64,000 bases of DNA, taken from Halotalea alkalilenta DSM 17697 (lineage in GTDB: Bacteria; Pseudomonadota; Gammaproteobacteria; Pseudomonadales; Halomonadaceae). Shown here one piece after another: positions 35,306 to 44,369 of the stretch. Position numbers and translations under genes: made by a program. The notes below the pieces were generated by a model, which saw only the letters and a program-made list of their open reading frames with translations, was not told the DNA's origin and ran no database searches. The DNA lies in NCBI RefSeq assembly GCF_000621205.1, contig NZ_KK211226.1, positions 200,722-264,721 on the forward strand. Direction: 5' to 3'. Numbering within the stretch: the stretch's first letter is position 1; every line of letters begins with the position of its first letter.

Positions 35306-36717
35306 AGCTGCTCGCCGTCGATCAGGGCACCACCAGCACCCGCTCGGTGCTCAGCGACGAAACCGGCCGGGCACGGGTAGTGCGCTCCCTGCGCCATGCC
35401 CAGCATCGCCCCCGGCCGGGCTGGGTCGAGCATGATCCCCTCGAACTCCTGGCCCATCTCGAATGCTGTATCGAAGCGGCGGGCCCGGTCGCCGCGATCG
35501 GCATCGCCAACCAGGGCGAAAGCTGCCTCGCCTGGGACTCCCAAAGCGGCGAACCGCTGTCACCGGTGATCGTCTGGCAGGACAGCCGCACCACCGATGA
35601 GATCGAACGGCTGCGCGCCAGCGGTGCCGAGGCGCTCACCCGGGCGCGCTGCGGGCTGCCGCTGGACGCCTACTTCTCGGCCAGCAAGCTTGGCTGGCTG
35701 GTCGAGCGGCTGCCCGAGGTCGGTCGCGCCCTCAGCGCCGGCCGGCTGCGACTCGGCACTACCGATGCCTGGTTCCTCGAGCGGCTCACCGGCCATTTCG
35801 CCACCGATGTCACTACCGCCTCGCGCACCTCGCTGATGGACCTGCGCACTCGGCGCTGGGATCCCGAGCTGTGCCGGCTGTTCGGCGTACCGATCGAGGC
35901 GCTGCCGGAGATTCGCTCGAGCGTCGGCGACTTCGGCGACTACCGCGGCACCCCAGTGACCGCCTCGGTAGTCGATCAGCAAGCCTCGCTCTATGGCCAC
36001 GGCTGCCGACTGCCGGGCGAGGCGAAGATCACCTTCGGCACCGGCGCCTTCGCCCTTGCTCTGAGCGGCGAACGGATCATCCAGGGAGCGGCCTCGGGAC
36101 TCACCACGACGATCGGCTGGGAACTCGATGGCACGCCCTACTATGCCGTCGAAGGTGGCGTCTACGATGCGAGTTCAGCGGTGGAGTGGGCCTCGCGGCT
36201 CGGCCTGTTCGAACGGCTCGACCAGCTCGGTGGCTTCGACGCCGCGCCTGCGATCTCACGCCGGCTCGCCTTCGTGCCCGCCCTGTCGGGGCTCGCCTGC
36301 CCGCATTGGGACCGACGCGGCGCAGCGCTATGGATCGGGATGGATGCGGCCAGTGGCCGCGAGGATCTTTGCCAGGCGCTGCTCGAGGGCATCGCACTGC
36401 GCAGCGCAGAGGTGATCGGTGCAATGGACAGCCATCTGGCGGTGACCGACCAGCTGTCGATCGACGGCGGTCTGGCTCGAAATCCTTACTTCGTCCAGTT
36501 CCTCGCCGACGTGCTGCAGCGAGCGATCATCACCCAGCGCTTCGACGAGCTGACCGCTTTCGGCTGCGCCGCACTCGCCGGCCGCGCGCTCGGCGTCACC
36601 CTGCGGGCCGACCACAACATTGCCGGAGTCAGCTACCCGCGGGTCGACGCCGCCACCGCCGCCGGCTGGCGTCGATGCTTCGCTGAAGCAGTGGAGAAAT
36701 CACGCCACTGGCGCTAA
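35302..36717 (+). CDS. FGGY-family carbohydrate kinase, glycerol kinase-like
   Basis: A 471-residue sugar kinase with [22 protein letters not shown] (phosphate 1 loop), [13 protein letters not shown] and [14 protein letters not shown] (substrate loop), [13 protein letters not shown] (phosphate 2) and the C-terminal ADENOSINE-like motif [21 protein letters not shown]. It resembles GlpK but diverges in the substrate loop, where GlpK has WQCRRT. The ATG at 35302 sits in an ATGA overlap with the preceding gene; an upstream open frame to 35044 lies in that gene and is ignored. It phosphorylates the polyol oxidised by the operon's dehydrogenase. Its stop overlaps soxR by 4 bp. Confidence 0.88.
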   Translation: MKLLAVDQGTTSTRSVLSDETGRARVVRSLRHAQHRPRPGWVEHDPLELLAHLECCIEAAGPVAAIGIANQGESCLAWDSQSGEPLSPVIVWQDSRTTDEIERLRASGAEALTRARCGLPLDAYFSASKLGWLVERLPEVGRALSAGRLRLGTTDAWFLERLTGHFATDVTTASRTSLMDLRTRRWDPELCRLFGVPIEALPEIRSSVGDFGDYRGTPVTASVVDQQASLYGHGCRLPGEAKITFGTGAFALALSGERIIQGAASGLTTTIGWELDGTPYYAVEGGVYDASSAVEWASRLGLFERLDQLGGFDAAPAISRRLAFVPALSGLACPHWDRRGAALWIGMDAASGREDLCQALLEGIALRSAEVIGAMDSHLAVTDQLSIDGGLARNPYFVQFLADVLQRAIITQRFDELTAFGCAALAGRALGVTLRADHNIAGVSYPRVDAATAAGWRRCFAEAVEKSRHWR

Positions 36718-37172
36718 GGCACGTCATCGCTCCCCGGCGCCTGCAACAGCCGGCGGGGGCCGCTGCCGTGGGCGGCGAGCAGGTCGTCGGGGTTGGCGAG
36801 GCGGCAGCGCTTGAGCGAGAGACAGCCGCAGCCGATGCAGCCATCGAGTTGGTCGCGCAGTTGGACCAGCGCCTCGATGCGCTGGTCGAGACGCGATCGC
36901 CAGGCCGCGGAGAGTGCGATCCAGTCGGCGCGGGTGGGGGTCCTGCCTTCGGGCAGAGTCGCAAGCGCCGAGAGGATCTCATCGAGCGGGATACCGAGCC
37001 GCTGGGCGGCGCGGATCACCGCCAGCCTGCGCAGCACGTCGCGGCGATAGCGGCGCTGGTTGCCGGTGGTGCGACGGCTCTGGATCAGTCCACGCGATTC
37101 GTAGAAGTGCAGGGCGCTGACCGCGACACCGCTGCGGCGGGAGACTTCACCGACGCCGAGCTCTTTCGTCAT
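36714..37172 (-). CDS. soxR: Redox-sensing activator SoxR
   Basis: A 152-residue MerR-family regulator. The winged helix ([50 protein letters not shown]) is followed by the dimer helix and the [2Fe-2S] cluster motif [12 protein letters not shown] (C-x2-C-x-C-x5-C), unique to SoxR. Oxidation of the cluster by redox-cycling compounds turns on target promoters. A SoxR box lies 10 bp upstream of its own start. No soxS is in the window, so the SoxR regulon here may be of the direct pseudomonad type. Its end overlaps the convergent kinase gene by 4 bp. Confidence 0.96.
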   Translation of the reverse strand: MTKELGVGEVSRRSGVAVSALHFYESRGLIQSRRTTGNQRRYRRDVLRRLAVIRAAQRLGIPLDEILSALATLPEGRTPTRADWIALSAAWRSRLDQRIEALVQLRDQLDGCIGCGCLSLKRCRLANPDDLLAAHGSGPRRLLQAPGSDDVP

Positions 37173-37181
37173 AGCGATTGA

Positions 37182-37199
37182 CCTCAAGTCGACTCGAGG
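37182..37199. promoter_or_regulatory. SoxR box in front of soxR
   Basis: CCTCAAGTCGACTCGAGG matches the consensus CCTCAAGTTAACTTGAGG at 15 of 18 positions, keeping the outer CCTCAAGT and GAGG arms. It starts 10 bp upstream of the soxR ATG at 37172, so SoxR probably controls its own gene. The other direction has only the small lipoprotein gene, which reads the same way. Confidence 0.8.
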
Positions 37200-37287
37200 T
37201 CTCAAGCTGCGCCGGGTTCCTCCCGGCGTCAATGCCATGGCCTCTTCTTCCTCCCCCGCTGCCGCCCCTCGAAATTCGCCCGGCCGA

Positions 37288-37605
37288 TCACTGCGCCAGG
37301 CGCCAGCGCCCGTCCCGGTCCTGAATGAAGTTCAGCGCCAGCGGCTGGGCGGGCATCAGGCTCGCGACGCCGCGCGATACCGACAGCCATACCTCGCAGC
37401 GATACCGGCTGTCGCTGCCCTCCCGGGTGCAGTCGTCCGGCAGCGAGACATCGATGTCACTGCTCGATACCAGGCCGCCGGTATAGCCTGAGATTTCTCC
37501 AAGATTGCCGACCAGCGCCTGGCGCACATCTCCCTCGCTGGGACCTTGGCTGGCACAGCCAGTGAATAGCAACGCAGCGGCGAGCAGCGGGATCACTTTG
37601 TACAT
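37288..37605 (-). CDS. Small lipoprotein of unknown function
   Basis: 105 residues with a lipoprotein signal [17 protein letters not shown] (lipobox LFTGC, cysteine 17). A compact domain follows, with a cysteine pair (DDCTREG and RYRCEVW) and a beta-rich tail [16 protein letters not shown]. An alternative ATG at 37620 is five codons upstream. I do not recognise the family; the shape resembles small outer-membrane lipoproteins that bind surface structures. It stands alone between soxR and the PAS-LuxR gene. Confidence 0.65.
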   Translation of the reverse strand: MYKVIPLLAAALLFTGCASQGPSEGDVRQALVGNLGEISGYTGGLVSSSDIDVSLPDDCTREGSDSRYRCEVWLSVSRGVASLMPAQPLALNFIQDRDGRWRLAQ

Positions 37606-37835
37606 GCGCGGATGCTCCATCAGAGGGTCAGGCCAGAGTTTGGACCATACCAGGGCGTATGGGCATCCATCCTGAAAAGCCCGCCCTCGACTCGACCCTC
37701 CAGACCCGCCCGCCCTGGGCATCGACCTTACCGGCCCCGAGGCTGGTCCGACTGCGCGGGCAGCGTTTTGCGCGGCGCCCGTTTGCCGGGATAATCCAGG
37801 TCGACACCGCGCCCGTGACGCGTCGAGGAAATACC

Positions 37836-39332
37836 ATGTCCGAGATCACCATCGACCACCAAGCCCTGCGACGCCAGACCACTCGCCGACAGCTGCAGCA
37901 AATCATCGCAGGACTCAGCGATGGGGTGATCCTGCTCGATCCGAGCGGCGAGCTGGCCTGGGCCAACCAGGCGGCACTCGAGATGCACGGTGTCGATGAG
38001 CTCGAGTCGCTAGGCGGCGACGTCGGCACCTATCGCGAGCGCTTCCTGCTGCGCTATCGCAACAACCATCCGCTCCAGCCGGGTCAGTACCCGCTCGAAC
38101 GATTGCTCGCCGGTGAAAGCTTCGAGGACGTAGTGATCGAGGTCGCCCCAGTCGCAGAGGAAGCCCCACCGCTTCGCATCCACCGCGCGCGGGGCCTGGT
38201 GCTGACCGATGAGAACGACGAAGCGGACTGCCTGGTGCTGGTGGTCCAGGATGCCACCGACTGGGCGCTCGCCGAGCAGCGATTCGAGCGCACCTTCAAT
38301 GCCAACCCGGCACCGGCACTGATCTGCCGGCTCAGCGACCAGCGCTACGTCAAGGTCAACCAAGGCTTTCTCGAGATGACCGGGCTTACCCGCGAGGCGG
38401 TGATCCAACGCTCGGTCTACCAGCTCGATGTGTTCTCCCAGGCCGAGCGACGCGCCCAGGCGATCGAGCGACTCGAGGCGGGCCAGACCATCGCGCAGAT
38501 GGAAGCCGCGCTGGCACTGCCCGATGGCAGCAACAAATGGGTGATGGTGGCCGGACAGCCGATCGACTTCAATGACGAGCCCTGCATGCTGTTCACCTTC
38601 ACCGACCTCGAGCCGCGCCGGCGCATGGAGCTCGCGCTACGGCTCAGCGAGGAGCGCTTCGAGAAAGCGTTCAGGATGTCGCCGGTGCCGAGCACGCTGG
38701 TCGGCGAGGACTTCGTGCTGTTCGAGGTCAACGATGCGTTCGTCTCCACCCTGGGCTACGACGGCGAGACGCTGGTCGGACGCAGCGCCGAGTCGCTCGG
38801 CCTGTGGGAGGAGGAGAGCCGCCGCCGGTTCGACGAGAGTCTCGCCAAGGAGGGGAGCGTGCGAGGACTCGAGCTGCAAGTCCGCACCCGCCAGGGCGAG
38901 GTGCTCGACTGCCAGGTTTCGGCGGAGCGCGTGCTGTTGCAAGGCGAAGAGATCTGCACCCTGGTGACCCTGCTCGACATCACCGAACGGCGGCGCAGCG
39001 AAGCGGAGTTGGTGAATGCGATCGAGGCGGTGATGCAGGATGCTTCCTGGTTCAGCCGAACCCTGCTCGAGAAGCTCGCCAACGTGCGCCGCGCCAACGT
39101 GGCTGGAAAATCGGAAGGGCCAAGGCTCGACGATCTTTCGGCGCGCGAGCGGGAGGTCCTGTCGCTGCTCTGCCAGGGTCTGGCCGACAAGGAGATCGCA
39201 CGCAAGCTCGGTCTCGCCCCCAACACCGTGCGCAACCACGTCTCGACCATCTACGCCAAGCTCGGCCTCCACAGCCGCGCGGAAGCCATCGTCTGGGCAC
39301 GCGAGCGCGGTATCTTCGGCCTCGGCTACTGA
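37836..39332 (+). CDS. PAS-domain LuxR-type transcriptional regulator
   Basis: A 498-residue sensor-regulator with three PAS-like modules: residues about 20-150 (QQIIAGLSDGVILLDPSGELAWANQAALEMHGVDEL), 155-270 (FNANPAPALICRLSDQRYVKVNQGFLEMTGLTREAV) and 275-400 (FRMSPVPSTLVGEDFVLFEVNDAFVSTLGYDGE). A LuxR/GerE helix-turn-helix follows at 435-495 (LSAREREVLSLLCQGLADKEIARKLGLAPNTVRNHVSTIYAKLG). There is no receiver or autoinducer domain, so it likely reads a small molecule or redox state through PAS and acts without a kinase. The ATG follows GAGGAAATACC. Ligand and targets unknown. Confidence 0.85.
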   Translation: MSEITIDHQALRRQTTRRQLQQIIAGLSDGVILLDPSGELAWANQAALEMHGVDELESLGGDVGTYRERFLLRYRNNHPLQPGQYPLERLLAGESFEDVVIEVAPVAEEAPPLRIHRARGLVLTDENDEADCLVLVVQDATDWALAEQRFERTFNANPAPALICRLSDQRYVKVNQGFLEMTGLTREAVIQRSVYQLDVFSQAERRAQAIERLEAGQTIAQMEAALALPDGSNKWVMVAGQPIDFNDEPCMLFTFTDLEPRRRMELALRLSEERFEKAFRMSPVPSTLVGEDFVLFEVNDAFVSTLGYDGETLVGRSAESLGLWEEESRRRFDESLAKEGSVRGLELQVRTRQGEVLDCQVSAERVLLQGEEICTLVTLLDITERRRSEAELVNAIEAVMQDASWFSRTLLEKLANVRRANVAGKSEGPRLDDLSAREREVLSLLCQGLADKEIARKLGLAPNTVRNHVSTIYAKLGLHSRAEAIVWARERGIFGLGY

Positions 39333-39343
39333 CCCCCGCAAAT

Positions 39344-39362
39344 GCACTAGCCCAGCTAGTGC
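39344..39362. repeat. Perfect inverted repeat after the PAS-LuxR gene
   Basis: GCACTAGC-CCA-GCTAGTGC, eight-base arms with a three-base loop, begins 12 bp after the stop. It is not followed by a T tract, so it is a poor terminator and could instead be a binding site for the LuxR-type protein. The rest of the 332-bp gap up to csbD (39333-39664) shows nothing else recognisable. Confidence 0.4.
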
Positions 39363-39664
39363 TAATGTCTCTATGCGAAGCTCGACGCCACGCGCAGAAT
39401 CCCTGCCACGTACCGGTAGTGGCACCAGGGATGGTCCCGGTGCAGAAGGATCTGCACCGACCGCAAGCGCAGTGTCTGCCGGTACCACTCACAGCAGCCA
39501 GGATGGCCCCCGGACGCAGGGATGCGTCCACCTTCATATCGCGATCTTCCGTGATCTTTTGGCACCGCCTGCTAGAGTTTGAATACTCGGTATCGCAAAA
39601 GCCTTGCTTGGCGAGCCGAGACTGACGACGCGGTCGTCCACGAAGTGCACGCACAGGAGCGAAC

Positions 39665-39913
39665 ATGTCCAAGGAACGTATCGAAGGCCAGGCACGCGAT
39701 GTGCTGGGTCAAGCGCAGGAAAGCTACGGCGACTTCATCGACGATGACGAGCAGCGGCTCAAGGGCAAGCTGCGCCAGAAGGCGGGCCAGGCCCAGGCGA
39801 GCTACGGCGAAGCGATCGACAACGTACGCGAATTCACCGTCAGCAACCCCTTCGGGGCGCTGGCGACCGCGGCAGCCATCGGCTTCGTGATCGGGCGTAT
39901 CTGGCGGCTCTGA
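39665..39913 (+). CDS. CsbD-like stress protein with glycine-zipper/DUF883-type tail
   Basis: An 82-residue protein. It starts like CsbD (MSKERIEGQARDVLGQAQES), continues with two related amphipathic repeats (GKLRQKAGQAQASYGEAIDN) and ends with a short hydrophobic helix GALATAAAIGFVIGRIWRL that resembles the DUF883/YqjD membrane anchor. Such small proteins are general-stress induced and associate with membranes or ribosomes. The ATG follows CAGGAGCGAAC. A strong stem-loop terminator lies 47 bp after the stop. Confidence 0.85.
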   Translation: MSKERIEGQARDVLGQAQESYGDFIDDDEQRLKGKLRQKAGQAQASYGEAIDNVREFTVSNPFGALATAAAIGFVIGRIWRL

Positions 39914-39960
39914 GCCCCCAGCTCCAACGCATCGTGCCATCATCCCCGGGATGATCCTCC

Positions 39961-39994
39961 GCGGCCCCGCGACCCACGTCGCGGGGCCGCTTTC
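39961..39994 (+). terminator. Strong stem-loop terminator after csbD-like gene
   Basis: GCGGCCCCGCGA and TCGCGGGGCCGC pair over twelve bases around a six-base loop (39961-39990) and are followed by TTTCG. It is well placed to end the short CsbD transcript. Confidence 0.75.
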
Positions 39995-40110
39995 GTCTCC
40001 GCGCCGCGCATGGCATGCTGTTCGACCCTAGGCCATGTCGAGCACCCGATGCCCGGCACGGCCTGAATCAAACGATCCGATCGGTCGACGCGAGAAGCGA
40101 AGAGGACGCC

Positions 40111-41058
40111 ATGGCATTCAAGGTTTTCGTCGATGGGCAGGAGGGTACCACTGGCCTTCGGTTGCTCGATTATCTGAACCTGCGCGACGACATCGAGCTG
40201 CTGCGCATCGATGACACCAAGCGCAAGGATCGCAACGAGCGCTCCCGCTTCCTCAACGCCGCCGATGTCGCCTTCCTCTGCCTGCCCGACGATGCTTCGC
40301 GCGAAGCGGTCGGCCTGGTCGAGAACCCCGATACCTGCGTGATCGACGCCAGCACCGCCTTTCGTACCGATCCGCACTGGACCTATGGCCTGCCCGAGCT
40401 CGCCGCCGGCCAGCGTGAGAAGATTCGCGCCTCGAAACGGATCAGCAATCCCGGCTGCCACGCCAGCGCCTTCGTGCTGCTGGTGCGGCCATTGATCGAC
40501 GCGGGTCTCCTGCCACCGAGCCACCCACTCAGCGCCTTCTCGCTGACCGGCTACAGCGGCGGCGGCAAGCGCATGATCGCCGAGTACCAAGGCACGAGCG
40601 ATCCACGGCTCGCCAGCCCGCGCCCCTACGCCCTGGGGCTGATGCACAAGCATCTACCGGAAATGTGTGCCCAGACCGGGCTCGAGCTCGCACCGGTGTT
40701 CACCCCGGTGGTCGGCCCCTTCCTCAAGGGGCTCTCGGTGCAGATCCCGCTGCAGCTCGCCACGCTGGCCGGCGTCGACGCAGCCGCGGTGCACGCCGCC
40801 TACGCGCGCCACTATGCGGGCGAGCGCTTCATCCGCGTGCTGCCGCTGGATGACGAGCGCAACCTCGACGCCGGTTTTCTCGATGTCCAGGGCTGCAACG
40901 ATACCAACCGCGTCGACCTGATGATCTGCGGCAACGCCGAAAGGCTGCTGCTCGTCGCCCGCCTCGACAATCTCGGCAAGGGCGCCGCGGGTGCCGCCAT
41001 CCAGAGCATGAACGTCCATCTCGGCTGCGACGAGGGCCGCGGACTGAATCTCGACTGA
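40111..41058 (+). CDS. argC: N-acetyl-gamma-glutamyl-phosphate reductase, type 2
   Basis: A 315-residue NADPH-dependent reductase of arginine biosynthesis, converting N-acetylglutamyl phosphate to the semialdehyde. The short type 2 form (about 310 residues versus 340 for E. coli ArgC) is indicated by [22 protein letters not shown]. The catalytic cysteine is in [30 protein letters not shown] and [14 protein letters not shown] are also characteristic. The ATG at 40111 follows AGAGGAC. It is isolated from other arg genes here, as is common for type 2 ArgC. Confidence 0.93.
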   Translation: MAFKVFVDGQEGTTGLRLLDYLNLRDDIELLRIDDTKRKDRNERSRFLNAADVAFLCLPDDASREAVGLVENPDTCVIDASTAFRTDPHWTYGLPELAAGQREKIRASKRISNPGCHASAFVLLVRPLIDAGLLPPSHPLSAFSLTGYSGGGKRMIAEYQGTSDPRLASPRPYALGLMHKHLPEMCAQTGLELAPVFTPVVGPFLKGLSVQIPLQLATLAGVDAAAVHAAYARHYAGERFIRVLPLDDERNLDAGFLDVQGCNDTNRVDLMICGNAERLLLVARLDNLGKGAAGAAIQSMNVHLGCDEGRGLNLD

Positions 41059-41100
41059 AAGGCCGACGAGCGCAGGCGCTTTTCAGACAGCCGTGTCTCC

Positions 41101-41128
41101 AACCGCCGGTCATCCGACCGGTGGTGCA
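41101..41128. repeat. Intergenic inverted-repeat element, copy 1
   Basis: A 27-bp unit, AACCGCCGGTCATCCGACCG plus GTGGTGC, which is itself an imperfect hairpin (ACCGCCGGTC / GACCGGTGGT around ATCC). The same 27 bases recur at 41508. It looks like a REP-type element. Confidence 0.6.
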
Positions 41129-41222
41129 GGTCAATGACAAACCCCTTTTAACCCAGCGACGTTTTCCATCTAGGCGAGTCGAGAACCGTTTTCGTCCCAA
41201 CGAGCCTATCGCTCGTTTAGAT

Positions 41223-41418
41223 GCGAGGGGCGGCCCCCTCGCGCTCCCCCTTTAGGGGGACGCGCCGCCACGAGATCGCGAAACCCTGGCCGATCAATCG
41301 TTTGTCCTCGGGTCGGCGCGCATGGACATCTGACCGCCATGGATGGCGGGAATGCGGAAAATGCAGGAGCAGTTTTTCCGCCCTGTCCGGGCGCGCCTTT
41401 TGCGACATCCATGTCGCA
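41223..41418. repeat. Cluster of four short hairpins between argC and a small gene
   Basis: In about 200 bp there are four palindromic units: GCGAGGGG/CCCCTCGC (41223-41242), TCCCCC-TTTA-GGGGGA (41245-41260), CCGCCAT-GG-ATGGCGG (41334-41349) and TGCGACAT-CC-ATGTCGCA (41401-41418). No coding frame crosses the region convincingly. With the 27-bp element at 41101 and 41508 the whole 630-bp gap is a repeat field. Confidence 0.6.
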
Positions 41419-41507
41419 AATCCCGGTGCAATCGATTGCCGGCCAGCGCGCTCTCGGAGGCGGCTGGAAGCCATCGTGGCATCTTCAAATACTTTGTCGG
41501 CAGTCTT

Positions 41508-41535
41508 AACCGCCGGTCATCCGACCGGTGGTGCG
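41508..41535. repeat. Intergenic inverted-repeat element, copy 2
   Basis: An exact second copy of the 27-bp unit at 41101, in the same orientation, 407 bp downstream. The two copies bracket the hairpin cluster. Confidence 0.6.
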
Positions 41536-41686
41536 ATCGCCTCCAAGCCAACCCCCACTTTGATCATCTCCGGCAATGAGTCACATAGCTGCAATCGATT
41601 CGTGGCAGCCTGGGTATCGGCGCATAATTAGCTTCAATGCTAATGAATGCGTCCCGGCCACCCGGCACGCTGAAGAGGACATCGAT

Positions 41687-41947
41687 ATGAAACGCAGGAG
41701 GATTCTCGTCACCGTCTTGGCCTTCGCCATGCTCGCGATCGCCATTCGCCGCCTGTTCGCCGGCCGCGCCGATACCAGGGCCGTCGCCGCCAACGAGGAG
41801 CGAGAGAGTGAAAGGCAGGCCACCCGCCTTCCCGCTGGCTGCATCCGCCCAACCACCTTCGACGCCAAATCCCTGCGCGCTCCGCGGCAGGCAGCCAACC
41901 AGGCGGACGCGCGTGACGTCTGCAAAGCGCTGTGTGGCGCTTGCTAG
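41687..41947 (+). CDS. Small hypothetical protein with N-terminal hydrophobic segment
   Basis: 86 residues: MKRRRILVTVLAFAMLAIAI at the N-terminus reads as a signal anchor, followed by a basic, low-complexity middle and three cysteines near the end (AGCIRP, DVCKALCGAC gives four in all). No family recognised. The ATG follows GAAGAGGACATCGAT. Its end lies 15 bp before the convergent LysR gene. It may be a small exported protein; coding status is uncertain. Confidence 0.45.
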   Translation: MKRRRILVTVLAFAMLAIAIRRLFAGRADTRAVAANEERESERQATRLPAGCIRPTTFDAKSLRAPRQAANQADARDVCKALCGAC

Positions 41948-41962
41948 CGCGGGTCCGCTCTT

Positions 41963-42847
41963 CTAGTCCCCAGCGATAGCGCTGCGCAGGCAGTCGGCGA
42001 ACAGGGTCAGGGCCGCGGCCCGGCGCTGGCTGGCGCGGGAGACCAGCACCAGCTCACGATGAAAGGTCACCTCACCGAGCGACAGCACGCGCAGCCGTTC
42101 GCTGCGCTCGAGCCACGGCCCGGCGGCGGGAATCAGCGACACACCAAGACCGCATTCGACCATCCGCGCGATCGCCTCGAGCTCGTCGGCTTCGATCACT
42201 TGGCGCGGCGTGATCCGCTGGCGCTTGAGGAAGCGCTCGACCAGCCGGCCACCGAAGGAGCTTCGGTCATAGCGAATGAACGGCTCGGTGGCGAGCAGAT
42301 GCAGTGGATCGCTCGATGCCTGGCCGTCGTTTTCCCCGCGCGGCGCGATCACCACGTACGGCTCTTCGCCAATACCCTCGGCGTGGAGCTCCTTGGGCAG
42401 CGCGAAGGGCGCGCGCAGCAGCAGTGCCAGATCCACACTGCCGGCATCGACCTGATCGAGCAGCCCGAGCGACACCCCCGGCACCAGCCGCACCCGCAGC
42501 TTCGGCGCCCGCTCGCGCAGGCGCAGCAGCGCCTGGGGGAGCCTTCCGCTCTGCAGGCTGGCGATCGCGCCGACCCTGAGCTCGCCGCGAAGCTCCTCGG
42601 CCTCGTTCAGCGCCAGCATCCTGCGCTCGAGCCCGACCATCTCCTCGGCCAGCGGCAGGATCCGCTTGCCCGCGGCGTTGAGCACCGCGATACGCCCAGT
42701 GCGGTCGAACAAACGCTCGCCAAAGCGGGTCTCGAGCTGCTTGATCTGAGCGCTGACCGACGACTGGCTGAGCCCGACCTGCAGGCCCGCAGCGGCGAAG
42801 GTGCCGTACTCGACGACGGCAAGGAAGGTCTTGAGCTCTCTGATCAT
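41963..42847 (-). CDS. LysR-family transcriptional regulator
   Basis: A 294-residue LTTR. The N-terminal winged helix is [52 protein letters not shown]. The periplasmic-binding-type effector domain follows ([57 protein letters not shown]). It is divergent from the VOC gene with 112 bp between the starts, the classic LTTR arrangement, so that gene is the best target candidate. The effector is unknown. Confidence 0.92.
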   Translation of the reverse strand: MIRELKTFLAVVEYGTFAAAGLQVGLSQSSVSAQIKQLETRFGERLFDRTGRIAVLNAAGKRILPLAEEMVGLERRMLALNEAEELRGELRVGAIASLQSGRLPQALLRLRERAPKLRVRLVPGVSLGLLDQVDAGSVDLALLLRAPFALPKELHAEGIGEEPYVVIAPRGENDGQASSDPLHLLATEPFIRYDRSSFGGRLVERFLKRQRITPRQVIEADELEAIARMVECGLGVSLIPAAGPWLERSERLRVLSLGEVTFHRELVLVSRASQRRAAALTLFADCLRSAIAGD

Positions 42848-42959
42848 GCTCTGGATCGATCCATTTTTCCGATATCAGATAGCTAAATTACACTCTTTCA
42901 ATCGATATATCCGCCGAGGGAGAATGACCGCCACAACGAACTCCCGAGGAGCAACACCC

Positions 42960-43385
42960 ATGGCCCTGTCTCCCTTCCATCTTGCCATTCCCGTCTACGA
43001 CCTTCCCGCCGCCCGCAGCTTCTACGGCGAGCTGTTCGGCCTCGAAGAAGGCCGCTCCAGCGACCATTGGGTCGACTTCGACTTCTTCGGCCATCAGTTG
43101 GTGATCCACGAGCACCCCAAGACCACCTCGCAGGAAGCCGCCCATACCAATGCGGTCGACGGCCACGACGTGCCGGTGCCGCATTTCGGCGTGGTGCTCG
43201 GCTGGGAGGAGTGGGAAGCGCTGGCCGAGCGGCTCAAGGCGCACGGCACCGAATTCGTGATCGAACCCTACGTGCGCTTCAAAGGCCAGGTCGGCGAGCA
43301 GGCCACCATGTTCCTGTACGATCCCTGCGGCAACGCGCTCGAGTTCAAAGCGTTCAAGGACATGAGCCAGCTTTTCGCCAAGTGA
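42960..43385 (+). CDS. VOC (glyoxalase/dioxygenase) superfamily protein
   Basis: A 141-residue vicinal-oxygen-chelate protein. It begins [53 protein letters not shown] and ends [20 protein letters not shown], giving the metal ligands His (FHLAI), His (VIHEH) and Glu (LEFKAF). It may isomerise or cleave a small substrate, or bind one; the family does not fix this. The ATG at 42960 has GAGGAG nine bases upstream; an earlier ATG at 42924 is less likely. Probably regulated by the divergent LysR protein. Confidence 0.88.
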   Translation: MALSPFHLAIPVYDLPAARSFYGELFGLEEGRSSDHWVDFDFFGHQLVIHEHPKTTSQEAAHTNAVDGHDVPVPHFGVVLGWEEWEALAERLKAHGTEFVIEPYVRFKGQVGEQATMFLYDPCGNALEFKAFKDMSQLFAK

Positions 43386-43434
43386 GGCCCCAGCGCCATC
43401 GTGCTGGCGGCCGGCCGCGGTGCGAACCGAAGGT

Positions 43435-44190
43435 TCAGGATGCCGGGGCTTGGCGCCTTTCGCCGTATCGGCGCGCAGCCTCCACCAGGGCCAGGAAGAT
43501 GCCGCGGTCCGCGGCGGTTTCGAGATACTCGGGATGCCACTGCACGCCCAGGCAAAAAGTGAGCCCCGGACACTCGATGCCCTCGATCACGCCGTCGGGC
43601 GCCCGCGCGGTGACTACGCAGCCGGGGCCTACCGACCGCACCGCCTGGTGGTGGGAGGTATTGACGCTCAGTTCGCGGGCCCCGGTCACCGCATGCAGCA
43701 GGCTGCCCGGCGCTATCGTCACCGGATGATGGACCAGTTCGCCGGCGGCCCTGCGGTTGTGCCCCAGCTGATCACCGATCTCGTCGGGGATGTGCTGGAT
43801 CAGGCTGCCGCCGGTGAGCGCAGCGATCAGCTGCTGCCCGCCGCAGATGCCGAGGACCGGCAGGTCGCGCGCCATCGCCGCTTCGAGCAGTACGCGTTCG
43901 AAGCGGGTGCGTTCGGGCTTCAAGCGGATGGTCGGCGTACTGATCCGTTCGCCGAACAAGGCGGGGTCGATATCGAAGGCACCACCGGTGATCACCAGGG
44001 CGTCACACAGCGCGATCAGCTCGGGGACGAGCTCTGGATGGTGGGGCAAGGCGATCGCCACGCCACCGCAGGCATTGACGCTCGAAATGTAGTTCTGGCG
44101 CAGCGCGTACCAGGGCGAGGCAGCGTAGCCACCGGCGGGCTCGGCATCCAGGGTGATGCCGATGACAGGCTTGGTCGATGCAGCCACCAT
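43435..44190 (-). CDS. Gamma-glutamyl-gamma-aminobutyrate hydrolase-like (PuuD family)
   Basis: A 251-residue class I GATase-like peptidase of the C26 family. The nucleophile is in LPVLGICGGQQLIAALTGG, the His/Glu pair in CLGVQWHPEYLE, and ITGGAFDIDPALFGE is typical of PuuD. PuuD releases GABA from gamma-glutamyl-GABA in putrescine breakdown, which would feed the gabT/sad genes about 40 kb away. No other puu genes are near, so the substrate could be another gamma-glutamyl amide. The start at 44190 (MVAASTKPVIGITLD) is preferred over 44253. Confidence 0.85.
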   Translation of the reverse strand: MVAASTKPVIGITLDAEPAGGYAASPWYALRQNYISSVNACGGVAIALPHHPELVPELIALCDALVITGGAFDIDPALFGERISTPTIRLKPERTRFERVLLEAAMARDLPVLGICGGQQLIAALTGGSLIQHIPDEIGDQLGHNRRAAGELVHHPVTIAPGSLLHAVTGARELSVNTSHHQAVRSVGPGCVVTARAPDGVIEGIECPGLTFCLGVQWHPEYLETAADRGIFLALVEAARRYGERRQAPAS

Positions 44191-44286
44191 GAGCGCAATC
44201 TTCCGGTAGAGGGCCTCGGGCCAAACTAGCACCACTCGGTGGCTTCGCTCCACACGAGCCGCTCATCCGACGATTATCCAACCATT

Positions 44287-44337
44287 CAAGCCAACGCCCC
44301 CGGGCGCGTTCAATCGCGGCCGGGGGCGTCGGGCTTG
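44287..44337. terminator. Large stem-loop between the PuuD-like gene and the small fdh-side ORF
   Basis: CAAGCC-AACGCCCCCGG on the left pairs with CCGGGGGCGTC-G-GGCTTG on the right around a 15-base loop. There is no clear U tract on either side. Placed between two minus-strand units, it most likely ends the oxidoreductase transcript. Confidence 0.5.
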
Positions 44338-44369
44338 GTCAGTGTGTCATCGGTGCATAGAGCGCTGGG

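Noticed and set aside
41223-41535. CRISPR-like array in the hairpin region
   Set aside because: The repeat occurs only twice, 407 bp apart, with no regular spacers and no cas genes.
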